From positions 1 to 64,000 of the forward strand of contig CAXYYJ010000023.1 of NCBI GenBank assembly GCA_964293475.1: 64,000 nucleotides of DNA. The letters are read 5' to 3'. Source of the stretch: UBA12170 sp964293475. Lineage in GTDB: Bacteria; Bacteroidota; Bacteroidia; Bacteroidales; UBA12170. This document shows positions 16,271 to 24,985 of the stretch, one piece after another; the stretch's first letter is position 1, and each line of letters begins with the position of its first letter. The notes under the pieces are model-generated. The model had not been told where the DNA came from, made no database searches, and was given only the letters and a program-made list of their open reading frames with translations. Made by a program: the position numbers and the translations under genes.

Positions 16271-19219
16271 TTAGAATTTTATATCAATATTAAAAACATA
16301 TTGCTTGTTATTGGGATATTTAAAATCCGATACCCCTGGCATGGACCAATCGGCTTGTTGCAGATTAACTTCCGGGTCTTGTCCCCAATATTTGGTCCAG
16401 GTATACACATTCTCGGCACTTAAACTCAGGGTTACATCGTTCAGTTTTATCGATTGAATCCATTTTTTTGGTAGCTGATAGCTGATGCTGATATTGCGCA
16501 ATTTCATGAAACTTCCATCTTCTAAAAAGCGGGAAGAGTTTTCTCGCGACAATTCGGCATTTTGCCAGCTGGGGTGGGTAGCCACATCGCCTGGTTTTGT
16601 CCACAATACCCAATCTGGATTCCATTCCATATAGTTATAATAAGGCTCATGACCATCGTGGTCCATATAGCGGCGGGTAGAATTATACACATCGTTCCCA
16701 ACCTGATAGGCAAAGCTTGCATAGAGCGACAATCCTTTCCATGTGAGGCTGGTATTAAACCCTCCCACAAAATCGGGAAGCGCATTTCCAACTTCCTGCG
16801 GAGTGGCTTCGCTGTATTTACTAGTGGGTTCGGTGCTTCCGTCGGCATTTACTTTCTCCCAAAGGGGTGCTCCGGTTTGCTCGTCAACTCCCAGCCATTT
16901 TGGCAATACAAAAGTGTAGATTTCTCCTCCATCGCGATAAACCTGGCTTACTCCACCCACAGTGGTGTAGAATGGATTCCCAACCCCCGAAAGCACATTG
17001 CTGTTCTTTCCAAAAACGGCTCCCAAATCCCAGCTAAAGTCTTTCGTTTTAACAATTGTTGCATTGATGGCCAACTCTATCCCTTTGTTGGTAACATCGC
17101 CAGCATTTTCCCATCTGTATTCAAACCCCTGCGACAATGGCTGAGCCACCAAAACAATCAGGTTTTCAGTCACATTTTTGTACATATCGAAGGTAATATT
17201 TACCCGCTTGAACAAACTTAAATCCAATCCAAAATTCATCTCGTTGGTTTTTTCCCAGGTCAGGTCGTAGTTTTGAAGTTGATAGGGCAAGGCTGCGGGC
17301 TGTCCATTATAACTGGAGCTCATAGCAAATAAACCCATATATCTGGAGGCTCCAATATCCGGATCCCCGGTAACACCATAACTAAAACGCAATTTCAGCA
17401 TGTCCATAAAAGCCACGTTCTCCTGCATAAACGATTCGTTGCTCACCAACCACGATGCAGCCACGCTGGGCAAATGTGCCACCCTGCTTTCGGGGGGAAA
17501 ATTCGAAGTGGCATCTATACGATACGAAGCGGTTAAAAAGTATTTTTTATTGTAGTTATAGTTTAGCTGCGAAATAAACGAGCGAAAATAGTCGGTGGTA
17601 TTGTAGCCGCCAATGGTTTGCTCCGAAGAAGCCACATCTGGAACATCGAATCCTTCGGGCAATCCCGATCCTTCCAAACTCATAAAATCGCTGTAGCCTG
17701 CACTCGATTCAACTCCTGCCAACCCATCGATGCTGTGTTTTCCTTTTTCAAAATTGAAACTAAACATATTGGTGGAAATATATCCATACCAATTCGACTG
17801 ATTTTCACTGATATAGCCCTTACCAAAATAGGTTCCTCCTACCATGGGCGAAATAAAAGTATGCGATTTATTGTTGCCATAGGATAATCTGTTAGAGCTT
17901 TTGAACGACAGCCATTTAAGTATCCGAACATTGAGCATTAAATCATAATCCAACCCTGTTCCACGGCCCGAATAATCGGAATTATCGATGCTGTGCATGG
18001 GGTTAATATTGTCTCTCGACCACCAATCGTCGGTATTGTCATCCACAAAAACCGGTGAACCACTGGCATCGAATGGATTATCCCAGGGTAAATTGAGATA
18101 GCTGTAATACATGCTCATATAATCGTAATACTTACCCCTGTTGGCATTGATGCTAACATTATTGGTCAGGGTTACGAATTTATTTACTTCATAATCTGTA
18201 TTCAAACGAAGATTTATCTTCTCATAACCCGTATTTCTGAAGGTTCCTTTATCGTTATAGTAATTACCTGAGGCATAGAATGAAAAATCTTTCGATTTGC
18301 GGCTGGCCGACAGATAGTACTTCTGCGATAAAGCAGGTTTAAAGGCCGCATCCAACCAGTCATAATCGCGGTTGAGCAGCTCTTTGGGGTAAAATCTGTA
18401 AAATTTAATCACGTCAATCTGATGGGATTCGGGATCGCGATACAATTCCTTGCTCATCTCATAGAAATCGGATGAGTTCATCATTTTCAGTTTTCCCTGG
18501 TCAGCAGTTTTATAGCCCCAGCTGCTGTTGAAATTGAATTGTGTTTTATCAGTGGTTCCTTTTTTTGTAGTTACTACAATAACCCCTTTATTGGCTCTGG
18601 CACCGTACATACCTGTGGCTCCGGCATCTTTCAAAATGGTGAGGCTTTCCACATCGTTAGGATCAAAAGTACCGCCAATAATACCATCAACCACATATAA
18701 AGGTTCTTCGTTGCCTGGTTTAATGGTACTTATACCCCTGATTCTGATTTGTGAACCCTGGCCAGGCTGACCACTACTTGTAACCACCTGAACACCTGAC
18801 ACTTTCCCTTGCAGCATAGAACCTACGTCGTCGCTGTTAACATCAGTAAGCTCATCGTTTTTAAGTACCACAACCGCACTCGAAACCTCTGTTTTCGATT
18901 TGTTGCTGTAGCCCATAACTACTACCTCGTCCATACTCACCACATTGGGCACCATATTGACTTTAAGGTCGTTTTTCCCTTGGAAAACAATTTCCTGGCT
19001 AAGGTAACCGATAAACGAAAAAATCAAAATATCGCTGTCATTGGCGTCAACATTAAAACGACCATTTTCATCGGTGATACCTCCTTTTTCTGTACCTTTT
19101 ACTAAAACACTGACACCAGGCAGAGTGTTGCTGTTTTCATCGTACACAATTCCTCTAACCTGAGCCAAGGCCAGCCAGGGAAGAAGAACAACAAAAAGTA
19201 ATGATATAAATTTTCTCAT
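16271..19219 (-). CDS. susC: SusC/RagA-family TonB-linked outer-membrane transporter
   Basis: A 982-residue TonB-dependent transporter. The signal peptide is about residues 1-19. A CarboxypepD_reg-like domain spans about 22-105 (RGIVYDENSNTLPGVSV; the TDENGRF word). The TonB-box region MDEVVVMGY lies at about 95-105. The plug domain (about 115-225) carries the SusC signature VDGIIGGTFDPNDVESLTIL and the GARANKGVIVVTTKKG word. The rest is a 22-strand barrel ending in aromatic IDIKF. It imports oligosaccharides across the outer membrane using TonB energy. It starts 14 bases after the aldolase gene, so here the catabolic enzymes lead the transcript and the transporter follows. Confidence 0.94.
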   Translation of the reverse strand: MRKFISLLFVVLLPWLALAQVRGIVYDENSNTLPGVSVLVKGTEKGGITDENGRFNVDANDSDILIFSFIGYLSQEIVFQGKNDLKVNMVPNVVSMDEVVVMGYSNKSKTEVSSAVVVLKNDELTDVNSDDVGSMLQGKVSGVQVVTSSGQPGQGSQIRIRGISTIKPGNEEPLYVVDGIIGGTFDPNDVESLTILKDAGATGMYGARANKGVIVVTTKKGTTDKTQFNFNSSWGYKTADQGKLKMMNSSDFYEMSKELYRDPESHQIDVIKFYRFYPKELLNRDYDWLDAAFKPALSQKYYLSASRKSKDFSFYASGNYYNDKGTFRNTGYEKINLRLNTDYEVNKFVTLTNNVSINANRGKYYDYMSMYYSYLNLPWDNPFDASGSPVFVDDNTDDWWSRDNINPMHSIDNSDYSGRGTGLDYDLMLNVRILKWLSFKSSNRLSYGNNKSHTFISPMVGGTYFGKGYISENQSNWYGYISTNMFSFNFEKGKHSIDGLAGVESSAGYSDFMSLEGSGLPEGFDVPDVASSEQTIGGYNTTDYFRSFISQLNYNYNKKYFLTASYRIDATSNFPPESRVAHLPSVAASWLVSNESFMQENVAFMDMLKLRFSYGVTGDPDIGASRYMGLFAMSSSYNGQPAALPYQLQNYDLTWEKTNEMNFGLDLSLFKRVNITFDMYKNVTENLIVLVAQPLSQGFEYRWENAGDVTNKGIELAINATIVKTKDFSWDLGAVFGKNSNVLSGVGNPFYTTVGGVSQVYRDGGEIYTFVLPKWLGVDEQTGAPLWEKVNADGSTEPTSKYSEATPQEVGNALPDFVGGFNTSLTWKGLSLYASFAYQVGNDVYNSTRRYMDHDGHEPYYNYMEWNPDWVLWTKPGDVATHPSWQNAELSRENSSRFLEDGSFMKLRNISISYQLPKKWIQSIKLNDVTLSLSAENVYTWTKYWGQDPEVNLQQADWSMPGVSDFKYPNNKQYVFNIDIKF

Positions 19220-19233
19220 AATGATGGATTTGA

Positions 19234-20046
19234 TTATACTAGATTCAATTTACTTTCTACCAGATTTTGAACGGCTAAAATGGCCGGTGGAAATACTTTT
19301 CTCAGGTCTATTTCTGTGTTATTCATCAACAAATACTTGAGATTTTCCATAAATGCATTTTTAATTTCGGTGGCTACATTGAGTTTCTTTATTCCCAGCA
19401 GTACCGCTTTCCTAACTTGCTCGTCGGGAACGCCCGAACCGCCATGAAGTACCAACGCAACATTGGTTGCAGTGGCTATTTCGTGCAATCGGACAAAATC
19501 GAGGCGGGGTTCTTCTTTGTAAAATCCATGTGCTGTGCCAATGGCAATGGCCAGGGCATCTATTCCTGTGGTTTCGGCAAATGCTTTGGCATCTTGGGCC
19601 GAGGTATATTCCATTTTTTCGGTGGTTTGTCCTAGCTTGGCAACATATCCCAGCTCTGCTTCCACACATACTCCTCTTATCTGAGCCATTTTTACCACTT
19701 TTCGCGTAAGCTCAACATTTTGCTCAAGGGGCAACTCACTTCCATCGAACATCACCGAGTCGAAACCTGCTTTAATGCATTGCTCTGCCAATTCCACTGA
19801 GCCTCCGTGGTCGAGATGTATCCAACCCTCTACTCCGTAATATTTGAGCGCAGTACGGCCCATATTCAAAGCATTCTCTAGCCCCATATAGTCTATGCTG
19901 CTTTGTGTAAGTTGGAGAATAATCGGTTTATTCAGTTTCGATGCAGCTTGCATCTCGGCGCGCAAGGTTTCGAAATTGTAAAAATTGGTGGCCAGCAACG
20001 CCCCTTTTTTCCCATGTAATTGTCTGTATTTTTCTTTGAGTGTCAT
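19234..20046 (-). CDS. class II ketose-bisphosphate aldolase (tagatose/fructose-1,6-bisphosphate)
   Basis: A 270-residue cytosolic zinc aldolase. It has the GWIHLDHGGS zinc/active-site motif (His77, Asp79 and His80 in this numbering), the VMFDGSELPLEQN segment, AIGTAHG and LHGGSG. This fits the class II FBA/GatY/KbaY/AgaY group that splits tagatose-1,6-bisphosphate or fructose-1,6-bisphosphate into dihydroxyacetone phosphate and glyceraldehyde-3-phosphate. The ATG at 20046, four bases after the pfkB stop, is preferred over an in-frame TTG at 20067 that would overlap that gene. The neighbouring AgaS- and LacC-like genes favour tagatose bisphosphate. The exact stereospecificity is not decidable by eye. 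Confidence 0.88.
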   Translation of the reverse strand: MTLKEKYRQLHGKKGALLATNFYNFETLRAEMQAASKLNKPIILQLTQSSIDYMGLENALNMGRTALKYYGVEGWIHLDHGGSVELAEQCIKAGFDSVMFDGSELPLEQNVELTRKVVKMAQIRGVCVEAELGYVAKLGQTTEKMEYTSAQDAKAFAETTGIDALAIAIGTAHGFYKEEPRLDFVRLHEIATATNVALVLHGGSGVPDEQVRKAVLLGIKKLNVATEIKNAFMENLKYLLMNNTEIDLRKVFPPAILAVQNLVESKLNLV

Positions 20047-20050
20047 GCAG

Positions 20051-20998
20051 TTATATATCTTTTCCAAATTTTTGCTTAATCGTTTTCTTTATCTCCTCAT
20101 AACTGGCAAAAGCCGAGGTACCACCTGCACTGGTAGTGTTGAGTGCCCCCATAAGGTTGCCATATTCCAAACAAGTCTTTATACTGTTGTTTTCGATGAA
20201 TTTAGTCACAAAACCTGCATTAAAACTATCGCCCGCCCCAATGGCATCAACTACTTCGGTATTTAAAACAGCATTGGCTTTGTGAATGGTATTTTTATAA
20301 AAAGCAGAGGAACCTTGCGATCCTTGTTTTACCACCACCATTTTGGCCACTTGTTTAATCTTTGAAATTGCTGCTGATATATCCCTGCTTTTTGTAACTG
20401 CCAATAATTCTGTTTCGTTGGGCATAAAAACATCAACAAAAGGCAAAAGGGTTTTTAGATTGATATCCCATTTCTCCGAAGGATCCCACTGCATATCGAG
20501 CGATGTGGTCAATCCGCAAATCTTGGCTTTGGCGAATAAATTGATTATGTCTTTCAGGATCAGGGGTTGAAGAAAAATTGATGACACATGCAGGTGACGT
20601 GAATTACAAATAGCTTCCTCATTTACCTGGTTCACACTAAATGTGCTCATGGCTCCCTGATAGGTTATCATAGCCCTGTCTTCGCCCTGATTGAGCACAA
20701 TGGTTGCGCCGGTTTTATTTTCCGCATCTTTAACAATGTAACTTGTATCGACTGATTTTGCCTCAAGCTGCTCCAAAATGTATTTTCCAAACATATCGTC
20801 ACCCAACTTACCAGCAAAGGCTACCTTAGACCCCAAACTAGCAATATTTGAAGCGAAAATGGCCGAAGAACTCCCCAGGCTTAGATTCATTTGCCCGGCC
20901 AGAATTTCTTTCCCAACCACAGGCATTGAATTTAACTGATTGAGAATCAAATCGACATTCAATTCTCCAACTACTATTATATCGAATTGCTTTTGCAT
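20051..20998 (-). CDS. PfkB/ribokinase-family sugar kinase
   Basis: A 315-residue cytosolic kinase of the ribokinase superfamily. It opens with VVGELNVDLILN, has a GSSSAIFASNIASLG sugar-binding stretch (about 41-57), and carries the catalytic signature DAIGAGDSFNAGF with catalytic Asp near residue 258. It overlaps the lacC-like gene by 22 bases and precedes the aldolase. Bacteroidota lack the sugar phosphotransferase route that delivers GalN/GalNAc-6-phosphate in enterobacteria, so a cytoplasmic hexose or hexosamine kinase is needed. This gene is the best candidate for that first phosphorylation. Other PfkB substrates are possible. Confidence 0.82.
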   Translation of the reverse strand: MQKQFDIIVVGELNVDLILNQLNSMPVVGKEILAGQMNLSLGSSSAIFASNIASLGSKVAFAGKLGDDMFGKYILEQLEAKSVDTSYIVKDAENKTGATIVLNQGEDRAMITYQGAMSTFSVNQVNEEAICNSRHLHVSSIFLQPLILKDIINLFAKAKICGLTTSLDMQWDPSEKWDINLKTLLPFVDVFMPNETELLAVTKSRDISAAISKIKQVAKMVVVKQGSQGSSAFYKNTIHKANAVLNTEVVDAIGAGDSFNAGFVTKFIENNSIKTCLEYGNLMGALNTTSAGGTSAFASYEEIKKTIKQKFGKDI

Positions 20999-21912
20999 CT
21001 TTGTAAATCCAGAGTTTCTATTTTATTCAACAGAGACATTACATCGTTACGATGCAGCATCCCAATTTCTTCTCTTAAACAATTGGCTGCTCCACAGGCC
21101 GTAGCCAGGACTGCCATCTCCTTTGCACTTTGGTCTTTGAGCAACGAAATGCCCAATCCAGCAGTTAAACAATCGCCACTGCCAACGGCACTCATAATAC
21201 TTTCCAGTTTTACATTGGAATGATATTTCTGATCTTTATGCCGCAAATAAAGCCCCTTGCTCCCATCGGTAATAGCCATTAATGCCACACTTTCTTTTGT
21301 TTTTTCGAGTATGGCGGTTATGTCGATTTCGTCGAAATATTCCAATGCCTCGCGCCGGTTCAAATGCAACCCGAAAGGTTTCTGCTTCATAGCTTCAGCA
21401 AGCTGTACGCCCGTAGCATCCAAAATATGGGGAATATTCAAGCGGTTACAAATTTTCACCAACTCAGCGTAGGCATTATCTGGTGCGTGTTGTGGCCAGC
21501 TTCCACTCATGATTACTACTTTTGCTCGTGAAGCCTGATTTTCGAATTGAGATAAAAACATCTCAAAATCCCGCCTATTTATGGCAGGTCCCGGCTCCAG
21601 AATTTCCGTATCGGTATATTGGTCGCTGGTTTTCAAGGTATAACAACTGCGGGTTTCTCCTTCCAAATCAATTCCAAAACACTCAATACCTTTCTCCTCG
21701 CACTCCTTTTTAACCCACGCGCCATTTCTACCTCCCCAGAAAGCCAACAAACTCACATCAGCTCCCAGTTCTGCAACTGTCATGGCCACATGAACTCCCT
21801 TACCACCCGCATATCGCTGCGCCTTTTGCACCCTCGACGAAGATTTCAACTCCAGCTTGTTCAGGTGTAAGTAGGTATCAATAGAAGGATTCGGACAAAC
21901 AGCCAATATCAT
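20977..21912 (-). CDS. LacC/FruK-family phosphosugar kinase, probable tagatose-6-phosphate kinase
   Basis: A 311-residue cytosolic kinase of the 1-phosphofructokinase/tagatose-6-phosphate kinase branch of the PfkB family. It begins ILAVCPNPSIDTYLHL and has AGGKGVHVAMTVAELGA (about 36-52) and the catalytic signature AVGSGDCLTAGLG. It starts within the stop codon of the AgaS-like gene (ATGA overlap, 21909-21912), indicating translational coupling. With AgaS producing tagatose-6-phosphate and a class II aldolase two genes on, it most likely makes tagatose-1,6-bisphosphate. A 1-phosphofructokinase role is the alternative. Confidence 0.85.
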   Translation of the reverse strand: MILAVCPNPSIDTYLHLNKLELKSSSRVQKAQRYAGGKGVHVAMTVAELGADVSLLAFWGGRNGAWVKKECEEKGIECFGIDLEGETRSCYTLKTSDQYTDTEILEPGPAINRRDFEMFLSQFENQASRAKVVIMSGSWPQHAPDNAYAELVKICNRLNIPHILDATGVQLAEAMKQKPFGLHLNRREALEYFDEIDITAILEKTKESVALMAITDGSKGLYLRHKDQKYHSNVKLESIMSAVGSGDCLTAGLGISLLKDQSAKEMAVLATACGAANCLREEIGMLHRNDVMSLLNKIETLDLQRCKSNSI

Positions 21913-23063
21913 AGGGCAACAGCATTTCTATGGTTAATATTCTCGTAAATATGAACCCCCTGAACCACCCTGTGAATGCTGCCATTGAGCGACGGAGAAT
22001 CGGGATTAAGTCCATACCTCAACGATTTATGAAAAGCCAGCAATTGGGCTACCAATAAAACTGCAATGCTCCACAGACCTTCGCAAAGAGGCTCACCCGT
22101 ATTATGGAAGCTTATTATCTGATCCACGTCGGCCCGCAAACCATCAGCTTCCGTCACAGCTATACTATAAATCGGATTTGTGGTCTCGCGGATGGAATTA
22201 ATCAAATCCAGCTCATATTTTAAAACGTGAGGATTATTGGTAGTAAAGTAAACCATAAGCGTTTTATCATTAACCACGGCCTTAGGCCCATGGCGAAATC
22301 CGAGATAACTATCAAACTTACAAATCACAGTCCCGTTCGTAAGCTCCTGAAGCTTGAGGTGCGCCTCTCTGGCTGAACCCATCACGCTTCCTGAACCCAG
22401 AAATACGGCTCTTTCAAAATCTTTCTCAGCAATTTGAGCGATGGACAAACTTTCATTTTCTAGCAACATTTTACTCAAATCGGAAAGTATATGAACCTGA
22501 CGACTCATGGTTTCGTACTCGCTTATGTTTAAAATAACCAGAGCAGTTAAAGCCATGGAAGTTACACTGCTTGTCATGGCAAGGCTTTTATCGTTAGCTC
22601 TCTCGGGCAACACCATCAACAATTCGTTTGGACTCCATTTTCTTTGAGCCAAAGCTCCGCTGCCATTACAACTGATGAGGATATGTTTTGTAAGAGGGTT
22701 TGCAGCCGAAACAAAATCCACAGCGGCTATGCTCTCCGGACTATTTCCCGAACGTGCAAATGAAACCACAAGCTGCCGTCGGTTTTTATTAATGTATTGG
22801 AGCGTATTCGTAACCAATTCGGTGGAAGAAACGGCCCTGCATGTATTCGAAAGTTTTTGTTGGTAATGTCCTGCTACCATCTCTCCTATAAAAAAGGAAG
22901 ATCCCGCACCTGTAAAAATAATGTCCGCTGAAACATCATCAAAAATCTCCTTCGTAAATTCTTCAACCTCATTCCGTTTGGAATAAATGAGTTCAAAAAC
23001 ATCAAGCCATAATTCGGGCTGTTGAAAAATTTCCTGATAGGTATGAAAATGGGATAATTTCAT
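21909..23063 (-). CDS. agaS: AgaS-like SIS-domain sugar-phosphate isomerase/deaminase
   Basis: A 384-residue cytosolic protein with two SIS domains (about 35-190 and 215-370). Sugar-phosphate-binding words are FTGAGSSFFIGE (about 50-61), SFARSGNSPES (about 100-110) and LGSGSVMGSAREAHLKLQELTNG. The length equals that of E. coli AgaS, which in the N-acetylgalactosamine pathway converts galactosamine-6-phosphate to tagatose-6-phosphate and ammonia. It is the first gene of the operon, divergent from the DeoR-type regulator and overlapping the LacC-like kinase gene by four bases. GlmS/GlmD-like relatives are less likely given the length and neighbours. Confidence 0.85.
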   Translation of the reverse strand: MKLSHFHTYQEIFQQPELWLDVFELIYSKRNEVEEFTKEIFDDVSADIIFTGAGSSFFIGEMVAGHYQQKLSNTCRAVSSTELVTNTLQYINKNRRQLVVSFARSGNSPESIAAVDFVSAANPLTKHILISCNGSGALAQRKWSPNELLMVLPERANDKSLAMTSSVTSMALTALVILNISEYETMSRQVHILSDLSKMLLENESLSIAQIAEKDFERAVFLGSGSVMGSAREAHLKLQELTNGTVICKFDSYLGFRHGPKAVVNDKTLMVYFTTNNPHVLKYELDLINSIRETTNPIYSIAVTEADGLRADVDQIISFHNTGEPLCEGLWSIAVLLVAQLLAFHKSLRYGLNPDSPSLNGSIHRVVQGVHIYENINHRNAVAL

Positions 23064-23068
23064 GTTAT

Positions 23069-23095
23069 AATCTTTCGTTTTCTTTTATTTCAATT
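23069..23095. promoter_or_regulatory. T-rich operator-like site 1 (agaS-proximal)
   Basis: The segment begins AATCTTTCGTTTTC and continues with TTTT and ATTTC. It shares the word ATCTTTC(G/A)TTT with the second site at 23170. E. coli AgaR operators are also built of TTTC/TTT words (recalled, not checked). It lies 6-32 bases upstream of the agaS start codon, where a bound repressor would block the operon. Confidence 0.4.
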
Positions 23096-23169
23096 ACTAT
23101 GGCAATAATAATAAGTATTTATAATTTAAGCAAGCATTTAATATCTTTTTTTTAATAATATTTTAATCT

Positions 23170-23205
23170 TATCTTTCATTTAATTTTTTTCGAAAGCAAT
23201 GAAAG
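23170..23205. promoter_or_regulatory. operator-like site 2 with inverted repeat
   Basis: Contains ATCTTTCATTT (as in site 1). In addition, CTTTCATT (23173-23180) and AATGAAAG (23198-23205) form a perfect 8-bp inverted repeat with a 17-base spacer that contains the small palindrome TTCGAA. It ends 7 bases before the regulator's -7 box, suggesting autoregulation by the DeoR-type protein. Confidence 0.45.
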
Positions 23206-23211
23206 GATTCA

Positions 23212-23219
23212 TAAGTTTG
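23212..23219 (+). promoter_or_regulatory. -7 box of the DeoR-type regulator
   Basis: TAAGTTTG fits TAnnTTTG, 38 bases before the ATG at 23258. The -33 position holds TTTC, one base off TTTG, inside operator-like site 2. Confidence 0.5.
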
Positions 23220-23257
23220 CAATTCCAAAAAAAACCGAAAAAATCAGAAATTTAATC

Positions 23258-24034
23258 ATGACAAAAGCACCAAGAAACACCCTGGGCCGCAGAGCAAAAA
23301 TACTTGAGCTACTTCAGGAAAAAGGGGAAATATCAGTTCTGGAAATCAGCTCAAACCACAATATAAGTGAGGTATCGGTTAGAAACGATCTGGCCCATCT
23401 GGAACAAAAAGGCCTGCTTATAAGAACACGTGGAGGCGCTATAAAAACCCAGCCCGTAAATTTCGATCTCAATCTCAACCAAAGGCTTAAAACCAATTAC
23501 AAGGAAAAACAACGCATTGGCCGACGCGCAGCCTCCTATATTAAAGACAACGATACCATAGTTATGGACAATGGCTCAACCACCCTCGAAGTGGCCAGAA
23601 ACCTGGAAGGATTAAAAAACATAAAACTCATTACCAACAGCTTGCCTATTGCAGAATTGGTGGCCGATTTCTCAGGAGTTAACGTAATTATACCCGGCGG
23701 AGAACTCAGAGCCGAAATGCGATCGCTTGTGGGCTCCATGGCCGAAAAAAGCCTGTCGCACTATCACTGCGATATCGCTTTTCTGGGTGCCGATGGTGTT
23801 GATGTTTTTAGTGGAATCTATACCCCCCAAATTGAAGAAGCGGCCCTGAGTCAAAAAATGATTGAAATAGCCAACCGCGTTATTGTGGTTTGCGACAGCA
23901 GCAAATTTGGCCGAAAAAGCTTCGTTAAAATCGGCGAACTGAAGGATATCGACGTAATAATCACCGACAACAAAGTGAAAGAAAAAGATATTGAAAAGCT
24001 CCTTGAAAAAGATATTACCATCGATATTGTATAA
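23258..24034 (+). CDS. DeoR/GlpR-family transcriptional regulator (AgaR-like)
   Basis: A 258-residue DNA-binding repressor. Residues about 10-65 are the DeoR winged helix-turn-helix (ILELLQEKGEISVLEI; SEVSVRNDLAHLEQKGLL; RGGA). Residues about 80-235 are the DeoR sugar-phosphate sensor domain (DTIVMDNGSTTLEVAR; LGADGVD; DSSKFGRKSF). Members of this family bind a phosphorylated sugar intermediate, which relieves repression. It is divergent from agaS, with 194 bases between them holding two operator-like sites. The expected inducer is an intermediate such as a tagatose or galactosamine phosphate; this is inference from context. Confidence 0.88.
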   Translation: MTKAPRNTLGRRAKILELLQEKGEISVLEISSNHNISEVSVRNDLAHLEQKGLLIRTRGGAIKTQPVNFDLNLNQRLKTNYKEKQRIGRRAASYIKDNDTIVMDNGSTTLEVARNLEGLKNIKLITNSLPIAELVADFSGVNVIIPGGELRAEMRSLVGSMAEKSLSHYHCDIAFLGADGVDVFSGIYTPQIEEAALSQKMIEIANRVIVVCDSSKFGRKSFVKIGELKDIDVIITDNKVKEKDIEKLLEKDITIDIV

Positions 24035-24150
24035 AAAACCAATATATAAACATCTTTATTCACAGCTTAAACTAAGGAACTGAAAGCTATTAATTTGATT
24101 TTAAACAATTTAATAATTTTCAAATTCAATTAAAAAAATTGAATCCAATA

Positions 24151-24181
24151 TTTGCAAATACCAAAAATCAACCTATCTTTG
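24151..24181 (+). promoter_or_regulatory. promoter of rpmH
   Basis: TTTG (24151-24154), a 19-base spacer and TATCTTTG (24174-24181) match the Bacteroidota -33/-7 consensus exactly. The leader to the ATG at 24204 would be about 16 bases. Confidence 0.75.
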
Positions 24182-24203
24182 CAGTCCCAAAAAAAACAAG
24201 ATT

Positions 24204-24365
24204 ATGAGCAAACAGACATTTCAACCTTCTGTACGCAAAAGAAAAAACAAACACGGTTTCAGAGCCAGAATGGCAACTAAAAACGGTAGAAAAGTTTTGT
24301 CTCGCAGAAGAGCCAAAGGAAGACATAAATTAACTGTTTCTGACGAGTTTACCAACAGAAAATAG
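24204..24365 (+). CDS. rpmH: 50S ribosomal protein L34
   Basis: A 53-residue basic protein: MSKQTFQPSVRKRKNKHGFR, then ARMATKNGRKVLSRRRAKGR. This is the L34 signature (QPS-x-RKRK-x-HGFR-RM-T-GR-VL-RRR-KGR). It is a structural protein of the large ribosomal subunit. It has its own promoter (24151-24181) and terminator (24398-24429), so it is a single-gene unit. It is not next to rnpA or dnaA, as is common in Bacteroidota. Confidence 0.97.
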   Translation: MSKQTFQPSVRKRKNKHGFRARMATKNGRKVLSRRRAKGRHKLTVSDEFTNRK

Positions 24366-24397
24366 TTTAATCTAGTATATCAGGTTTAGGCTTGAAT

Positions 24398-24429
24398 AAA
24401 ACCCGTTCGGATGAGTCCGGTCGGGTTTT
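24398..24429 (+). terminator. terminator of rpmH
   Basis: AAAACCCG (24398-24405) pairs with CGGGTTTT (24422-24429), with an inner CGGA/TCCG stem. The T-stretch is short, part of the stem's 3' arm. It lies 33 bases after the rpmH stop. Confidence 0.7.
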
Positions 24430-24448
24430 GTAGTTTCAACAAAATACC

Positions 24449-24985
24449 ATGAACGATCAATATATCAACGCGGTCGATTTCTTTAAGGAAAAATTTCCGA
24501 CCCAGCCGCAACAGCCTGCTCAGCTCATTTTGGCTGCCTGGGAACTCCGAACCCCCGAAAACTTAGGCGCCATCATCCGCCTGGCCGGAAACCTGGGGGT
24601 GGCTCAGGTTTGGTTTATTCACCAAAACTTTCAGCTTAATCTGCAAAAAATAAAATATGTGGCCCATACCAGCCTCAGCCACGTGGATTTTAAAATGGTT
24701 ACCGAACAACAATTCCTTGCCATGATTCCGCCCGGCTATCAAACCATTGCATTGGAAACCAGCAGCCTGAGCACCAATATTTTTACCACTAAGCTTCCAC
24801 AAAAAACAATTCTTATTTGTGGCAACGAGCGCCATGGAATGCCCGAATCGTTTATAAACCAATGCCATAGCTCCGTGTTTATCCCTTTGCCCGGACTCAC
24901 CCGCTCCATGAACGTGTCGCACGCTTTAACCATTGCCGCCTTTGAATGGGCCAAACAAAACCTGCCCGCGCTTTTGACAGAATAA
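24449..24985 (+). CDS. TrmH/SpoU-family RNA 2'-O-methyltransferase
   Basis: A 178-residue SPOUT-class methyltransferase. Motif 1 is ENLGAIIRLAGNLG (about 37-50), motif 2 is ICGNERHGMP (about 117-126) and motif 3 is SMNVSHALTIAAFEW (about 138-152), together forming the trefoil-knot S-adenosylmethionine site. It is a compact catalytic domain without the N-terminal substrate-binding extension of RlmB, so it is closer to small TrmH/TrmL-type proteins. The target (tRNA or rRNA ribose) is not decidable. It follows the rpmH terminator and is convergent with the small ribbon-helix-helix gene. Confidence 0.88.
   Translation: MNDQYINAVDFFKEKFPTQPQQPAQLILAAWELRTPENLGAIIRLAGNLGVAQVWFIHQNFQLNLQKIKYVAHTSLSHVDFKMVTEQQFLAMIPPGYQTIALETSSLSTNIFTTKLPQKTILICGNERHGMPESFINQCHSSVFIPLPGLTRSMNVSHALTIAAFEWAKQNLPALLTE

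Noticed and set aside
20977..21912. Simple fructose operon with FruK
   Set aside because: No fructose PTS or fructose-specific gene is present, and the first gene is AgaS-like. It is kept only as an alternative for the kinase.
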